From contig JAHCHL010000001.1 in the NCBI GenBank assembly GCA_026129745.1, positions 124,001 through 188,000 on the forward strand: DNA of 64,000 bases, in the 5' to 3' direction. Made by a program: the position numbers and the translations under genes. The stretch's first letter is position 1, and every line of letters begins with the position of its first letter. This stretch comes from Fimbriimonadales bacterium. Its GTDB lineage: Bacteria > Armatimonadota > Fimbriimonadia > Fimbriimonadales > ATM1. Under the pieces are notes generated by a model that was given only the letters and a program-made list of their open reading frames with translations, had not been told where the DNA came from and did not search any database. This document shows positions 36,101 through 43,800 of this stretch, piece after piece.

Positions 36101-36375
36101 CCTCCATCCTTGTCGGCGCGCCGAACACCGTTCATAAGCCATTGCAAGTTCGATGTCCCGCCGAAGTAGTCCGCCATTTGAGTGTGCCCGTCGAGTCGAA
36201 GCACATCAATTCCCCGACGGAGTATCTCCGCATGAGCCTTCTTCGAGTCAACTTGTGCAACCACAGGACTTGGCCCTGAAGGCGGATTGTAGGCAATGGG
36301 ACTCCCAAGCACTACGCTCATAGCAAGGAGCAGTACTAATCGATGCGTGTACACGCCCGCGACCTTCGTTGCCAA
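33199..36375 (-). CDS. large exported protein with alpha-toxin-like zinc phospholipase C domain
   Basis: A 1058-residue protein from a TTG start with GAGG 8 bp upstream, with a signal peptide (VLLLAMSVVLGSPIA). Residues 46-330 match zinc-dependent phospholipase C. They include AHAEILRRGIDVL (His48), an Asp in RADKDGG, HFYNPDTGKG (His129), ALHYIQDMTVPQHA (His207, Asp211, His217) and YHLEYE (His230). The spacing of these His/Asp ligands follows clostridial alpha-toxin. A C2-like sheet (VRIEVWDEDGG) follows, then Ig-like/carboxypeptidase-regulatory-type domains and a C-terminal carbohydrate-binding-like sandwich (SGAYSLVLYLTRAPDYGD). The lipid substrate is unproven. It is 69 bp upstream of gspE and is a plausible secretion substrate. 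Confidence 0.78.
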   Translation of the reverse strand: MATKVAGVYTHRLVLLLAMSVVLGSPIAYNPPSGPSPVVAQVDSKKAHAEILRRGIDVLRLDGHTQMADYFGGTSNLQWLMNGVRRADKDGGDIVIAASFPWLADSIRVLLEWAFGELKVEIPANTMSHFYNPDTGKGLQLFKDAGWYSTVVSALNTFSLGPWELFTLFGPHPAATDMCDYFYAKAVDAMRKGDGQGAMTNLGIALHYIQDMTVPQHATNRHGGYPDAYHLEYESLCDKLIEQDKIPHAKSANDLGDWYDNTSKFRPGQYIAETAKRSKSYLGAATKFWITDENALINPKPQIYTEQYATSAAQAMIPLGEKMTAALLKRFWENWQKEEFYVVMVRIDRVEALDPNIDYGSDADFYAKVRVADKWFSTGTIIGEDDIWPQKVHPFHWFFPRWITGRPDSVPVRIEVWDEDGGLNGPDDRVDITPVGGYALDLNYWPADESVTRDIVQKGPDYYTKGNPTGGGDHARIWFRIESYPRTLSGEPISCSAVGRIRDANGNPAKGAHMFFRPASNPNAKWQVLNADDNGNWTAPILKTIEYEFRPGGSSYTFKNVPVKRLLQPGINTIDFQASVPNTTQTYLPLLVTGVKLVKPEANMSTFADVPQNFTAGTMNILSSEQAAAQEVLRQRSIEVALPSGDYGVANNNLGYATYASYHVQLDSWINSSDKKPVSEATELKAQYTKIPGPHIPPFPPITETVLTIDGIEKGPPVANAEVEAILWLGNDARGYRETQKLVARTGSNGRVTFFITAGSLVEDARVTFRVVSNPANPWCKPEYDPRETVLFRPAKSTDDFTTFVQYRLSTPLRASELPTMTFTAASEFLDSLDSNVNPSSERMAVAFSAVDLQRLSDRVSLIRDREALLSYPRRALAEMEVAAREERSKRANHPTRGHDTGPGVRPIVFEGESLVPTAIATAGRVTVQSMRTFGSQWSAGAQLLWAASAPTGRGANWPTLTILIDVPSSGAYSLVLYLTRAPDYGDITISSGAVSRPFSGYSRVVEVTTLDLGEVQLRQGRNVVTVALTGKQSNSSGYMVGLDRIEITPKNPLRLLF

Positions 36376-36398
36376 GCTAATAACCTCGCATAAACTAC

Positions 36399-36404
36399 AT
36401 TATA
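36399..36404 (-). promoter_or_regulatory. -10 element TATAAT of the zinc-PLC-like gene
   Basis: TATAAT on the minus strand is 23 bp before the TTG start. The gap contains GAGG, so this transcript, unlike many here, has a leader with a ribosome site. Confidence 0.5.
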
Positions 36405-36441
36405 CAGACACTTTGCAGATACTTTGACAAAAATTTCCTAT

Positions 36442-38103
36442 CTACTCTAGCACTTGCAACCCGTTGACAAACACATGGGTCGGGCGGACGCTGCCCCAAT
36501 TGACTCGCCCGCTAAAAATTGGCTCGTTCAAGATCAGGAAGTCCGCTGCATAGCCGACTGCGATCTTGCCTACCGTGTTTTCCAAAAAGCATGAAAATGC
36601 CGCCCTCAAGGTGTAAGACTTAAGCGCTTCTTCGACCGAAATGTTCTCTTGGGTCATCCAGTTCTTGCCATCGAGGGTTTTTCCGGTCACTGCTGCCTCG
36701 ATGCCTAAGAATGGATTGATAGTCACAACGGGCCAATCGGATCCAAACGCTACAGTGACGCCGGCGTCAAGCAACGACTTGAATGCATACGATGACTTGC
36801 AACGCTCCACTCCAATGTATTCCTCTGCGTATCGCCCGTCGTCTGCTTTGTGATAGGGCTGCATCGAAGCGATCACCCCCAAGCGCGCAAATCTTTCGAT
36901 GTCCGTCGGAAGCAAGTGCTGGGTGTGTTCGCTGCGATGTCTTGCATTCTTCAGCCTTGCAATGTCTTGCTCAAACTCGCTACCGCTTCTGATGCCTCGA
37001 TCATAGAGTGTCAGCAACTTGCTCAACAGAACATTGTTCGCCTGATCGCCGATGCAATGAACAATCACTTGAAAGCCATTGTCGATTGCCGCTCGTGCAT
37101 TTCTGTCGAACGTGCCATCGTCGAGAATCGGCATGGGCAATCCGCTCCAGTTCTTGTCGTCTTCCGGATTGTTGAGAAACGGCGCCCGCATCCACGCAGT
37201 CCTTGATCCGAGACTTCCGTCGAAGTAGGCTTTGAAGCCTCCTATCTTCACCCATTCCGGCCTTGGCGAGAACGCTCTTGCCATGATCGCCGCTTGTGTC
37301 CAGTCGTTTGCAGTTGGATAGAGCACGAACCTGCACGTGAGCTCCTCATCCTCGGCCAGCCTTTGATAGACTCCGATGTCGGCAATGGGTGGAATGTCGC
37401 AGACAGTTGTTATTCCATTGCGATTCGCTTCCTTGATTGCTCGCTTTAGTGCGTCGTACTTATCCGAAGGTGTGGCTGGAGGAATGAGCCTTGTGACCAA
37501 GCCCATGGCTGTCTCTCGCAAAATGCCGGTCGGTTCGCCAGTGGCAGGATCTCTGTCGATAACTCCGCCAGGTGGGTTTGGTGGCCCATCCCTTGTTATT
37601 CCAGCGAGACGCAGGGCTGCAGAGTTCGCGAGCGCAGAGTGGCCATCCATTCGCGAGAGGTAGAGCGGGCGATCGCCGGTAACCGGGTCGACCCATTCCT
37701 TGGTCGGCTGCTCAGGCACTTCCCAGCTCTCTACTGACCAGCGGCCGCCGAGTACCCACTTGCCTTCTGGTAGCGACTCCGCCCACTCCTTGACTCGCTG
37801 AATGAAGTCCTGCTTGCTTGCCGCGGACCTCAGCTGGAGCTGCGAAAGGCCAAGCCCTCCGTTCAGCATATGGATATGGCTGTCGATCAGTCCAGGAATG
37901 ACTGGCTTTCCGCCAGCATCGATTTTGCGCGTCTCTGGGCCTACCCATCCGACGACCGAATTGCCTACATAGACGAATTTTCCATTCTTCACGGCCAAGA
38001 CGCTCGCTGGGTCATCGAGACCATCGCTCCAGATCGTGGCATTCTCAATGACGAGATCCGCAGGTTCAGGAAGAGCCATCAGCGCCAAGACCAATCCGAT
38101 CAT
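36442..38103 (-). CDS. exported YtcJ-like amidohydrolase
   Basis: The product is 553 residues from the ATG at 38103. A short signal peptide (IGLVLALMALPEPA) precedes the composite beta domain DLVIENATIWSDG. The amidohydrolase HxH is in PGLIDSHIHMLNGGLG. Further metal and active-site regions are VIVHCIGDQANN and RSEHTQHLLPTDIERF, then AFGSDWPVVTINPFLGIEAAV, the standard order for the YtcJ/NfdA (amidohydrolase 3) family. The substrate is unknown. A frame extending to 38241 overlaps the TetR gene and its promoter and is rejected. The gene is divergent from the TetR-type regulator, which may control it. Confidence 0.9.
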   Translation of the reverse strand: MIGLVLALMALPEPADLVIENATIWSDGLDDPASVLAVKNGKFVYVGNSVVGWVGPETRKIDAGGKPVIPGLIDSHIHMLNGGLGLSQLQLRSAASKQDFIQRVKEWAESLPEGKWVLGGRWSVESWEVPEQPTKEWVDPVTGDRPLYLSRMDGHSALANSAALRLAGITRDGPPNPPGGVIDRDPATGEPTGILRETAMGLVTRLIPPATPSDKYDALKRAIKEANRNGITTVCDIPPIADIGVYQRLAEDEELTCRFVLYPTANDWTQAAIMARAFSPRPEWVKIGGFKAYFDGSLGSRTAWMRAPFLNNPEDDKNWSGLPMPILDDGTFDRNARAAIDNGFQVIVHCIGDQANNVLLSKLLTLYDRGIRSGSEFEQDIARLKNARHRSEHTQHLLPTDIERFARLGVIASMQPYHKADDGRYAEEYIGVERCKSSYAFKSLLDAGVTVAFGSDWPVVTINPFLGIEAAVTGKTLDGKNWMTQENISVEEALKSYTLRAAFSCFLENTVGKIAVGYAADFLILNEPIFSGRVNWGSVRPTHVFVNGLQVLE

Positions 38104-38195
38104 AAAGCGGAGGTTACCTCTGGTCGCCCCAGTACGAGGAACCCGAAGAGGCAGTTCAAACGTCCCTAATTCTGGAACGGCAGGTACACAATTAG

Positions 38196-38789
38196 ATGGG
38201 CAGGAAGTCTGACGCGCGGCAGCGCATCCTTGACAGCGCATTGACCTTGATGAACGAGCGAGGATATACCGGTGTCGTTGTCGAAGACATCATGCGCGAG
38301 GCGAATGTTGGAAAAAGCAGCTTCTATCACTTCTTCCCAAGCAAGGACGCCCTCGGTGAAGAAGTCATGCGCGAGTACTGCCGCAGGTGGACTGAAGAGG
38401 TGCTCGAAGCGGCTTTCGCTCCACAGTACGAACCTCTCGAGCGTCCAATGGTATTTGTTCGCAGGCTCATCGATCGCCTCGAAGTACGCAATCCGATCGA
38501 AGGTTTCTGGCCGTCCATGCACGCCGGAACTGGACTAATTTCCAGCGAGACCATGCGCGTCATGGCACACGAAGTCTTTCTGCTTGCGGAGCGACGATTC
38601 GAGTCGACATTTCAACAAGCGCAAATGGAGTTGGATCTACTGCCCAATGCCGATCCATTCGAATTGGCAGAGTGTTGTGTAGCCTATCTGCACGGACTCA
38701 TGTCAGTAAGTCGCGCACGAAGAAGCGCAGAACCAATGCGCAAACTCGGGCCGCTCGTCTCGCGATTTTGGGAGCCTTACCTCGCATAA
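38196..38789 (+). CDS. TetR/AcrR family transcriptional regulator
   Basis: A 197-residue protein. The N-terminal helix-turn-helix is RQRILDSALTLMNERGYTGVVVEDIMREANVGKSSFYHFFPSKDAL (about 8-54 with its flanks), ending in the classic YHFFPSK. The C-terminal ligand domain is unassigned. The ATG is 3 bp after a CACAAT, so it may be leaderless. It is divergent from the amidohydrolase gene, with 92 bp between starts, and TetR regulators usually act on such divergent neighbours. Confidence 0.93.
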   Translation: MGRKSDARQRILDSALTLMNERGYTGVVVEDIMREANVGKSSFYHFFPSKDALGEEVMREYCRRWTEEVLEAAFAPQYEPLERPMVFVRRLIDRLEVRNPIEGFWPSMHAGTGLISSETMRVMAHEVFLLAERRFESTFQQAQMELDLLPNADPFELAECCVAYLHGLMSVSRARRSAEPMRKLGPLVSRFWEPYLA

Positions 38790-38813
38790 TCGCCTGCACT
38801 GCTTTCAACTTGC

Positions 38814-38843
38814 TTGACTAATTCGATCGAAGCGAGGTACTAT
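38814..38843 (+). promoter_or_regulatory. promoter TTGACT-N18-TACTAT driving the riboswitch
   Basis: TTGACT (38814-38819) and TACTAT (38838-38843) are separated by 18 bp. This is the clearest two-part promoter in the window. Transcription would start near 38850, at the 5' edge of the riboswitch. Confidence 0.7.
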
Positions 38844-38844
38844 C

Positions 38845-38966
38845 ACGAAACGCCGAATTCGAACTGCGTTCGAAACGGGGGACCCAGTATCGGGGTGTAT
38901 TCCGCAATAGTGCGGAAGGGGTACTTTCGGCCCTAACCCGACAGCTAACCTCGTAGGCACATCGAA
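38845..38966 (+). ncRNA. cyclic-di-AMP riboswitch (ydaO/yuaA class)
   Basis: The conserved blocks of the ydaO-yuaA aptamer occur in order: GCCGAATTC (38852-38860), ACGGGGGACCC (38875-38885), GGGGTGTAT (38892-38900), a GGGGTA near 38918-38923, then CCGACAGCTAACC (38938-38950) and TCGTAGGC (38951-38958). The 5' CGCC and the 3' GGC close the P1 helix. The class binds c-di-AMP, usually turning expression off. A possible hairpin (GAGTG/CACTC, about 38968-39000) follows, but no T-rich terminator is obvious, so the switching mechanism is unclear. The transcript continues into the coiled-coil and bL25-like genes. Confidence 0.88.
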
Positions 38967-39023
38967 AGAGTGTCACTGCGACCATGTCGTTGGTGCACTC
39001 CCGGACAATCTGGAGTTGCTGAA

Positions 39024-39293
39024 ATGCTGACTCGAAAAGAAATACGGGAGAAACTTGACAGGATTGTTCATGCAAGTTGGCCAACTGCCAACAAGCTTGA
39101 GCAGTTGACGAAACTTCGCGATGCCGTCGAAGCGCAAATACACGATCTAGAAACCGCGATCCTCGATCTCCAAACGAGTTTGACTCGCACTGCGCTCGAA
39201 CGCTTTCGAAAACGAATCGATAGGCTGCATCTCGCCTTTTCTCATGTTAACGCATCGCTGCAAAGCATTTCGAATGCAAACAGCCTTGCGTAG
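39024..39293 (+). CDS. small coiled-coil hypothetical protein
   Basis: The product is 89 residues from the ATG at 39024, with GGAG 8 bp upstream. It is almost entirely charged helix (KEIREKLDRIVHAS, KLEQLTKLRDAVEAQIHDLETAILDLQ), with heptad spacing of Leu/Ile suggesting a coiled coil. It has no membrane or export signal and no family I recognise. It is the first gene after the c-di-AMP riboswitch and lies 32 bp before the bL25-like gene, so both probably respond to c-di-AMP. A longer frame from 38970 would run into the riboswitch platform and is rejected. Confidence 0.65.
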   Translation: MLTRKEIREKLDRIVHASWPTANKLEQLTKLRDAVEAQIHDLETAILDLQTSLTRTALERFRKRIDRLHLAFSHVNASLQSISNANSLA

Positions 39294-39325
39294 GTTGAAG
39301 TCGCTACCAAAAGGAGGTACACAGA

Positions 39326-39886
39326 ATGGCAACATTGAAAGTGTATGAAAGTGCAGACCGTGTAAAAGGCGCGGGCAGTGCAAGAATGCCCATTACGCCA
39401 GTTGTCGTAACGCTGTCAAAGAAAGGCGATAAGCGCAAGAAGTGCTACACCACACAGAAGGAGTTTGTCGACTCTCTTGTCGCAAACGGCGGATTCGGAA
39501 TGTTCGACGTGAAAATCGTCGACTGTGAAGATGAATGTAAAGCGATCGTTTCGAAAATCGAAAAGGATAAATCGAGCAAGAGAGTTCAGAGCATCTGCCT
39601 TGCCGAAGTAAACCAAACGGACAAGATTCGAATCAACGTGCCTGTCGTTTTGGTGGTGCCCGAAGAAGTGCATAAGGGTGAAATACTTGTCATGAGAAAC
39701 CACCGATTCATCAAAGTTCGAGGACTGGTATCGGACATTCCCAAGCAGTTCCGAGTAGACGTAACCGGCCGCGAGATGCCTATTCGCATCAAAGCTGCCG
39801 ATGTCGAAGTTCCGAACGGGCTGGAACTCATAACGGACGAGGAAGAGATCCTCTACGTGCTGACTGTGCCTGAAAAGCCCAACTGA
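39326..39886 (+). CDS. bL25/CTC-like ribosomal or general-stress protein
   Basis: A 186-residue protein with a perfect AAGGAGG before the ATG. RVQSICLAEVNQTDKIRINVPV resembles the end of the 5S-rRNA-binding bL25 domain. FIKVRGLVSDIPKQFRVDVTG and IKAADVEVPNGLELITDEEEILYVLTVP follow the C-terminal beta domain of the CTC/TL5 form. The N-terminal part is more divergent and shorter than usual, so it may not bind 5S rRNA in the normal way. In other bacteria CTC is a stress-induced bL25. Here it follows a c-di-AMP riboswitch, an unusual setting. Confidence 0.75.
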   Translation: MATLKVYESADRVKGAGSARMPITPVVVTLSKKGDKRKKCYTTQKEFVDSLVANGGFGMFDVKIVDCEDECKAIVSKIEKDKSSKRVQSICLAEVNQTDKIRINVPVVLVVPEEVHKGEILVMRNHRFIKVRGLVSDIPKQFRVDVTGREMPIRIKAADVEVPNGLELITDEEEILYVLTVPEKPN

Positions 39887-39906
39887 ACCAATCAATAGGT
39901 AACCGC

Positions 39907-39945
39907 AAGACCCCCGTCAATTCAACTGAATAGGGCGGGGGTCTT
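39907..39945. terminator. hairpin terminator between bL25-like gene and tRNA-Val
   Basis: AAGACCCCC (39907-39915) pairs perfectly with GGGGGTCTT (39937-39945), followed by GTTGTG on the plus strand. It lies 20 bp after the bL25-like stop and 11 bp beyond the tRNA 3' end, so it can terminate both convergent transcripts. Confidence 0.8.
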
Positions 39946-39956
39946 GTTGTGAATCA

Positions 39957-40032
39957 TGGTGCGCGGTACTGGACTTGAACCAGTGACCCCTACAGTGTCA
40001 TTGTAGTGCTCTACCAACTGAGCTAACCGCGC
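39957..40032 (-). tRNA. tRNA-Val (anticodon GAC)
   Basis: On the minus strand the cloverleaf is complete: acceptor GCGCGGT with ACCGCGC, D-arm GCTCAGTTGGTAGAGC, anticodon arm CTACA-ATGACAC-TGTAG with GAC at positions 34-36, T-arm ACTGGTTCAAGTCCAGT, discriminator A, and CCA encoded in the DNA. It reads GUC and GUU valine codons. Confidence 0.97.
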
Positions 40033-40094
40033 AACGGACGGCTATTCTACCTCGCAGTCGGCGCTGGGTAGACTCCCGCGCAGGACTCCAAACG

Positions 40095-40721
40095 ATGGCG
40101 AACCAAAACAGAATTCCCATCCCAACTCTTACAAGGTTCGCAAACCTTTATCGAGTGTTACAGGAGGCCGAAGCCGAAGGGGTCGAACACCTCAACAGCG
40201 CTCAACTGGAAGCTCTAACCAGTATCTCAGCATCTCAAATCAGGAAGGACTTGAGCATGCTTGGCGAGATGGGGCGTCCTGGGGTTGGATATAAAGTCAA
40301 CTTGCTGAAGAAGCGGATCGGTAGCATATTGCGAGTCGACCGTGGACACCCATATGCTCTCGTTGGGGCCGGGCAGTTGGGACGAGCAATTGCAAACTAT
40401 CCGGGATTCGAAGATTACGGATTCAAGCTGAAAGCAATCTTTGACTCGGACCGCGAAAAGGTTGGTCAAATCGTGCAAGGGATTCCGATCGAGTCGAACG
40501 AACACATGCCAGCTTCTCTGCTTCAGAAGTCTATACGGATCGCAGTACTGACCGTACCGCGAAACGCCGCACAAGATGCAACCGACCAATTGGTGGCGGG
40601 CGGAGTACGGTGGATTCTGAACTTTGCGCCGACGCACTTGAAAGTTCCGGACAACTGTATCGTTCGTGATGTCTTTCTTACTCCCGAATTTGCCATTCTT
40701 GGACATTTTACAGAAGACTAA
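40095..40721 (+). CDS. rex: redox-sensing transcriptional repressor Rex
   Basis: A 208-residue protein at family length. The N-terminal winged helix contains SAQLEALTSISASQIRKDLSMLGEMGRPGVGY, a Rex hallmark. The Rossmann domain begins YALVGAGQLGRAIANYPGF and contains AVLTVPRNAAQD and GVRWILNFAP. Rex binds DNA when NAD+ is high and releases it when NADH rises. AGGA lies 9 bp before the ATG. nadB starts 3 bp after its stop, so Rex probably sits on the same transcript as an NAD-synthesis enzyme. I did not find a clear Rex operator (TTGTGA-like palindrome) in the 62 bp upstream. Confidence 0.95.
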   Translation: MANQNRIPIPTLTRFANLYRVLQEAEAEGVEHLNSAQLEALTSISASQIRKDLSMLGEMGRPGVGYKVNLLKKRIGSILRVDRGHPYALVGAGQLGRAIANYPGFEDYGFKLKAIFDSDREKVGQIVQGIPIESNEHMPASLLQKSIRIAVLTVPRNAAQDATDQLVAGGVRWILNFAPTHLKVPDNCIVRDVFLTPEFAILGHFTED

Positions 40722-40724
40722 ACC

Positions 40725-42260
40725 ATGCAAACAGACTTCCTCGTAATCGGCAGCGGAATAGCGGGATTAACGTTTGCGCTTAAAGCCGCAGCCCATGGAA
40801 AGGTCCTTGTCGTCACGAAGTCTGAGCTTAGCGACACGAACACGAGCTGGGCACAAGGAGGCGTCGCTGCTGCAGTAGGAGAAGGCGATTCTTGGGAGCT
40901 CCACGAAGAAGACACGTTGATTTCAGGCGCTGGACTCTGCAACGAGGTCGCCGTGCGTTACCTTGTCCAGAACGCAAAGCCGTGCCTCGAATGGCTTATC
41001 GACTTAGGTGCGCGATTCGACTATGTTCCTGGCAGTGAACTGCCTCAACTGCAACTTGGCCGAGAAGGTGGACACAGTAGAAATCGAATCGTGCATCACG
41101 CAGACCAATCCGGCTGGGAAATTGAACGTGCATTGACAGAAGCTGTTCGGAAGCAGGAGAACATACGGATACTGGAGTATGCGTTCTGCGAGGCTTTGTG
41201 CGAACGAAATGGAAGATGCACAGGCGCACTACTGCATCCAAAGGATTCTGATCCTGTCACCGTAAGCAGTCGTGCAACGATGCTTGCGACAGGCAGTTGT
41301 TGTCAGATCTATCGCTTTACAACGAACCCACCGATTGCAACAGGAGATGGCATCGGCTTGGCAAGCGCGATTGGCGCGAAGATTGAAAACATGGAATTCA
41401 TTCAATTCCATCCGACTACTCTGTATCATCGCGAGGCGAGAAATTTTCTGATAACTGAAGCGGTTCGTGGCGAGGGCGGCATTCTAAGAACAATTCACGG
41501 ACGACGGTTCATGTTCGACTATGACTCACGCGGAGAACTCGCCCCACGAGACATCGTTGCGAGGGCGATGCACGCAGAAATATTGAAAGAAGGTGTTCCA
41601 TTTCTTCATTTGGATATGACGCATCTTCCAGAAGAAAAGATCAAATCACATTTTCCCAAGATACTCGAGAAGCTGACTTCAATCGGAATAGATCCGATGC
41701 GAGATCCGATACCAGTCGTTCCTGCAGCACACTATCAGTGTGGCGGCGTCTCCACAGATTTAAGCGGGAGGACGAGCGTACCTTCGCTCTATGCAGCTGG
41801 CGAAGTGGCTTGCACAGGAGTCCATGGAGCGAACCGATTGGCGAGCAACAGCCTCTTGGAAGCGCTTGTCTTCGGTGCTTCAGCCGCAGATCACGCCAAG
41901 GACCATGCAAGCGAACATTCCGCAGGCGAACCACGCAGATTGCCGCTTTCGACAGTTCGAAAAGTGGAAGTTGACGGTTTCATTAGACGTTTAAAGCGAA
42001 TCATGATGGACAAAGTTGGTATCGTGCGCAATAACCTTGGTCTTAAACATGCTGCTGAAAGCATCGAAGAGCTTGCTTCAGAAGCTCAGCAAGATGATCG
42101 CTTTCACGTCAGCGGGGCCGAAGCAGGAAATATGATCGAGGCGGCGCGAATCGTTGTTCGTCACGCCATCGAGCGCAAGGTTAACGTTGGGCTCCACTAT
42201 AACTCGGACCTTGGGCCGCCGTCGGGAGAGGGCGCGAACCGGCAGGGCGCGTCAACCTGA
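40725..42260 (+). CDS. nadB: L-aspartate oxidase
   Basis: A 511-residue protein. FAD-binding FLVIGSGIAGLTFALKAA at the N-terminus, NTSWAQGGVAAAVGEGDSWE, GREGGHSRNRIVHHADQSG, and the catalytic-loop region TGVHGANRLASNSLLEALVFG identify NadB of the succinate dehydrogenase flavoprotein family. It oxidises aspartate to iminoaspartate, the first step of de novo NAD synthesis. nadA and nadC are not next to it. The last 80 bp overlap the convergent 42181 gene, an unusually long shared tail. Confidence 0.96.
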   Translation: MQTDFLVIGSGIAGLTFALKAAAHGKVLVVTKSELSDTNTSWAQGGVAAAVGEGDSWELHEEDTLISGAGLCNEVAVRYLVQNAKPCLEWLIDLGARFDYVPGSELPQLQLGREGGHSRNRIVHHADQSGWEIERALTEAVRKQENIRILEYAFCEALCERNGRCTGALLHPKDSDPVTVSSRATMLATGSCCQIYRFTTNPPIATGDGIGLASAIGAKIENMEFIQFHPTTLYHREARNFLITEAVRGEGGILRTIHGRRFMFDYDSRGELAPRDIVARAMHAEILKEGVPFLHLDMTHLPEEKIKSHFPKILEKLTSIGIDPMRDPIPVVPAAHYQCGGVSTDLSGRTSVPSLYAAGEVACTGVHGANRLASNSLLEALVFGASAADHAKDHASEHSAGEPRRLPLSTVRKVEVDGFIRRLKRIMMDKVGIVRNNLGLKHAAESIEELASEAQQDDRFHVSGAEAGNMIEAARIVVRHAIERKVNVGLHYNSDLGPPSGEGANRQGAST

Positions 42261-43800
42261 TGCGCCAGGTTCCAGAACTGACAGCAGTGCCGACGATCGT
42301 CCACACGTTTCCGCTCTGACTGATCGTCGTACCACTGACATTGCTTGCCGATGCGATACGCAATGGTTGCTCTGAAAACAAAACTGCAGAAACACCTGCA
42401 CGCGATTGCGCACCACCTTCTAACAATATCGATGCACCGTCGCCGGAAGCCTTGACCCCGTGGCTCGACAACAGCCTAATGGGTGATGTGAACGCCAAGA
42501 ACCAGGGCGCGGAAGAAGCTCCAAACTCCGGAAACAGTTGCGCTCTTAACGAAGCCAACGGAACACTTCTCTCGCGCGAAAGCGAGCCGGCCATCATGGC
42601 TGCGCTCAATCGGTCAGTTTTCGAATCGCTGAATGCAAGGACAGTGCTTAGGATCGATTGTGCTGCCAAGTCGTAGCGTGAATCACGCCATGTGTACCAA
42701 TCGACATTTGCCGACAGTTGTAGTGTTCGCCTGCCCGTAGCCGGCATCGCAATCGACAGTAACGTCAACGCTGCATTGAGAGACGTGTCGTTGCCATTGT
42801 GATCGTTCTCATCGAGTAATCGAGTTGCCCTGCGCACAAGGTTAGGATCGATCGTTCCGGATAACCATTGCAGTGCAGTATCGACAACGCCTTCAACTCG
42901 GTCTAGGCCAAATTGTGGGTGCGCTGGCGTCGTGATTGGACCCCCCTGCAGAACTGCCATGCCAGGAAGCAATCGGTTCATTCGAAAGACAACGGATAAT
43001 TCCGTACTTTCGAGCACATGGATACCATCTCGAAGCACCTTCAAGTTGCCAGTCACACGAGTCCCTCTTAATTGCCCCCCTGCGATAGGCGCAGGAACGA
43101 TTGCTCCAGCCCTATCGAATTTCCATCGCACGCTCACGCCATCTGAGTTCGACTGAATCTGCTCTTCAATAAGTTTCGGAGCTGGCTGATTCAAATACTC
43201 CAGGCTCGGCTCGACTGTCTTAAGCAACGAACCCAGATCTGCAGCTCTACGTGTTGCAAAGGCTTTGTTTCCGAGCGGCAATCGGATGATAACTCGGCCA
43301 GATATCCCGGTCTCTGTGGTTACAAAGAATTCTCCGTCCGATTCTAACGCCACAAGAGGCGGCCTTTCATCAGGAAAGCAAACCAACAAAGGTGCACGTT
43401 GTTCGCTCCAAGAGAGGAGGAACCACTCAGAAGGCGGCGCAGGCACTCCCGGTCCAACACTGCCTTCATGCCAAGTTATGAATGGTGCAGTTCCCTTTCC
43501 TTTTAGCGACAATCCGTTTACACATTCAAACTCTAAGCCTTCAAAAAGCAGGGAGTACTTCACGCGAATCGGAATTCCCGGCCCTGAACGCAAGCGAAAC
43601 ACGACCTCGGTCTTCGATCGCGATTCGATTCCACCTCTGACGGTATCGGGCGCGAAGCGCAACGCTTCGGAGCCGTCTCCAATAACTCGAAATGTTCGCA
43701 ACCCTGCTTCGATGTTTGGAGTTTCGAATGGTCCTTCGCCACTGAATCGGCCGAAACCATCGACCGAAACAGCTAGCAAAAGACTAGCGCAAAGGAGCAT
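42181..43800 (-). CDS. exported protein of unknown function, last gene of the envelope cluster
   Basis: A 539-residue protein with a short signal peptide (LLCASLLLAVSVDGFG). The body is beta-rich up to about residue 290 (TEVVFRLRSGPGIPIRVKYS, VSVRWKFDRAGAIVPAPIAG). A helical segment follows (NGNDTSLNAALTLLSIAMPA), and the C-terminus is rich in Ser/Gly/Pro. I recognise no family. It overlaps the LptD-like gene by 17 bp at its start, so the two are translated from one message and probably work together. Its 3' end overlaps nadB by 80 bp. Confidence 0.75.
   Translation of the reverse strand: MLLCASLLLAVSVDGFGRFSGEGPFETPNIEAGLRTFRVIGDGSEALRFAPDTVRGGIESRSKTEVVFRLRSGPGIPIRVKYSLLFEGLEFECVNGLSLKGKGTAPFITWHEGSVGPGVPAPPSEWFLLSWSEQRAPLLVCFPDERPPLVALESDGEFFVTTETGISGRVIIRLPLGNKAFATRRAADLGSLLKTVEPSLEYLNQPAPKLIEEQIQSNSDGVSVRWKFDRAGAIVPAPIAGGQLRGTRVTGNLKVLRDGIHVLESTELSVVFRMNRLLPGMAVLQGGPITTPAHPQFGLDRVEGVVDTALQWLSGTIDPNLVRRATRLLDENDHNGNDTSLNAALTLLSIAMPATGRRTLQLSANVDWYTWRDSRYDLAAQSILSTVLAFSDSKTDRLSAAMMAGSLSRERSVPLASLRAQLFPEFGASSAPWFLAFTSPIRLLSSHGVKASGDGASILLEGGAQSRAGVSAVLFSEQPLRIASASNVSGTTISQSGNVWTIVGTAVSSGTWRIRLTRPAGSRPLPTAAQGPSYSGAQR

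Noticed and set aside
38970..39023. N-terminal extension of the coiled-coil protein from 38970
   Set aside because: It overlaps the riboswitch expression region and has no ribosome site; GGAG precedes 39024.
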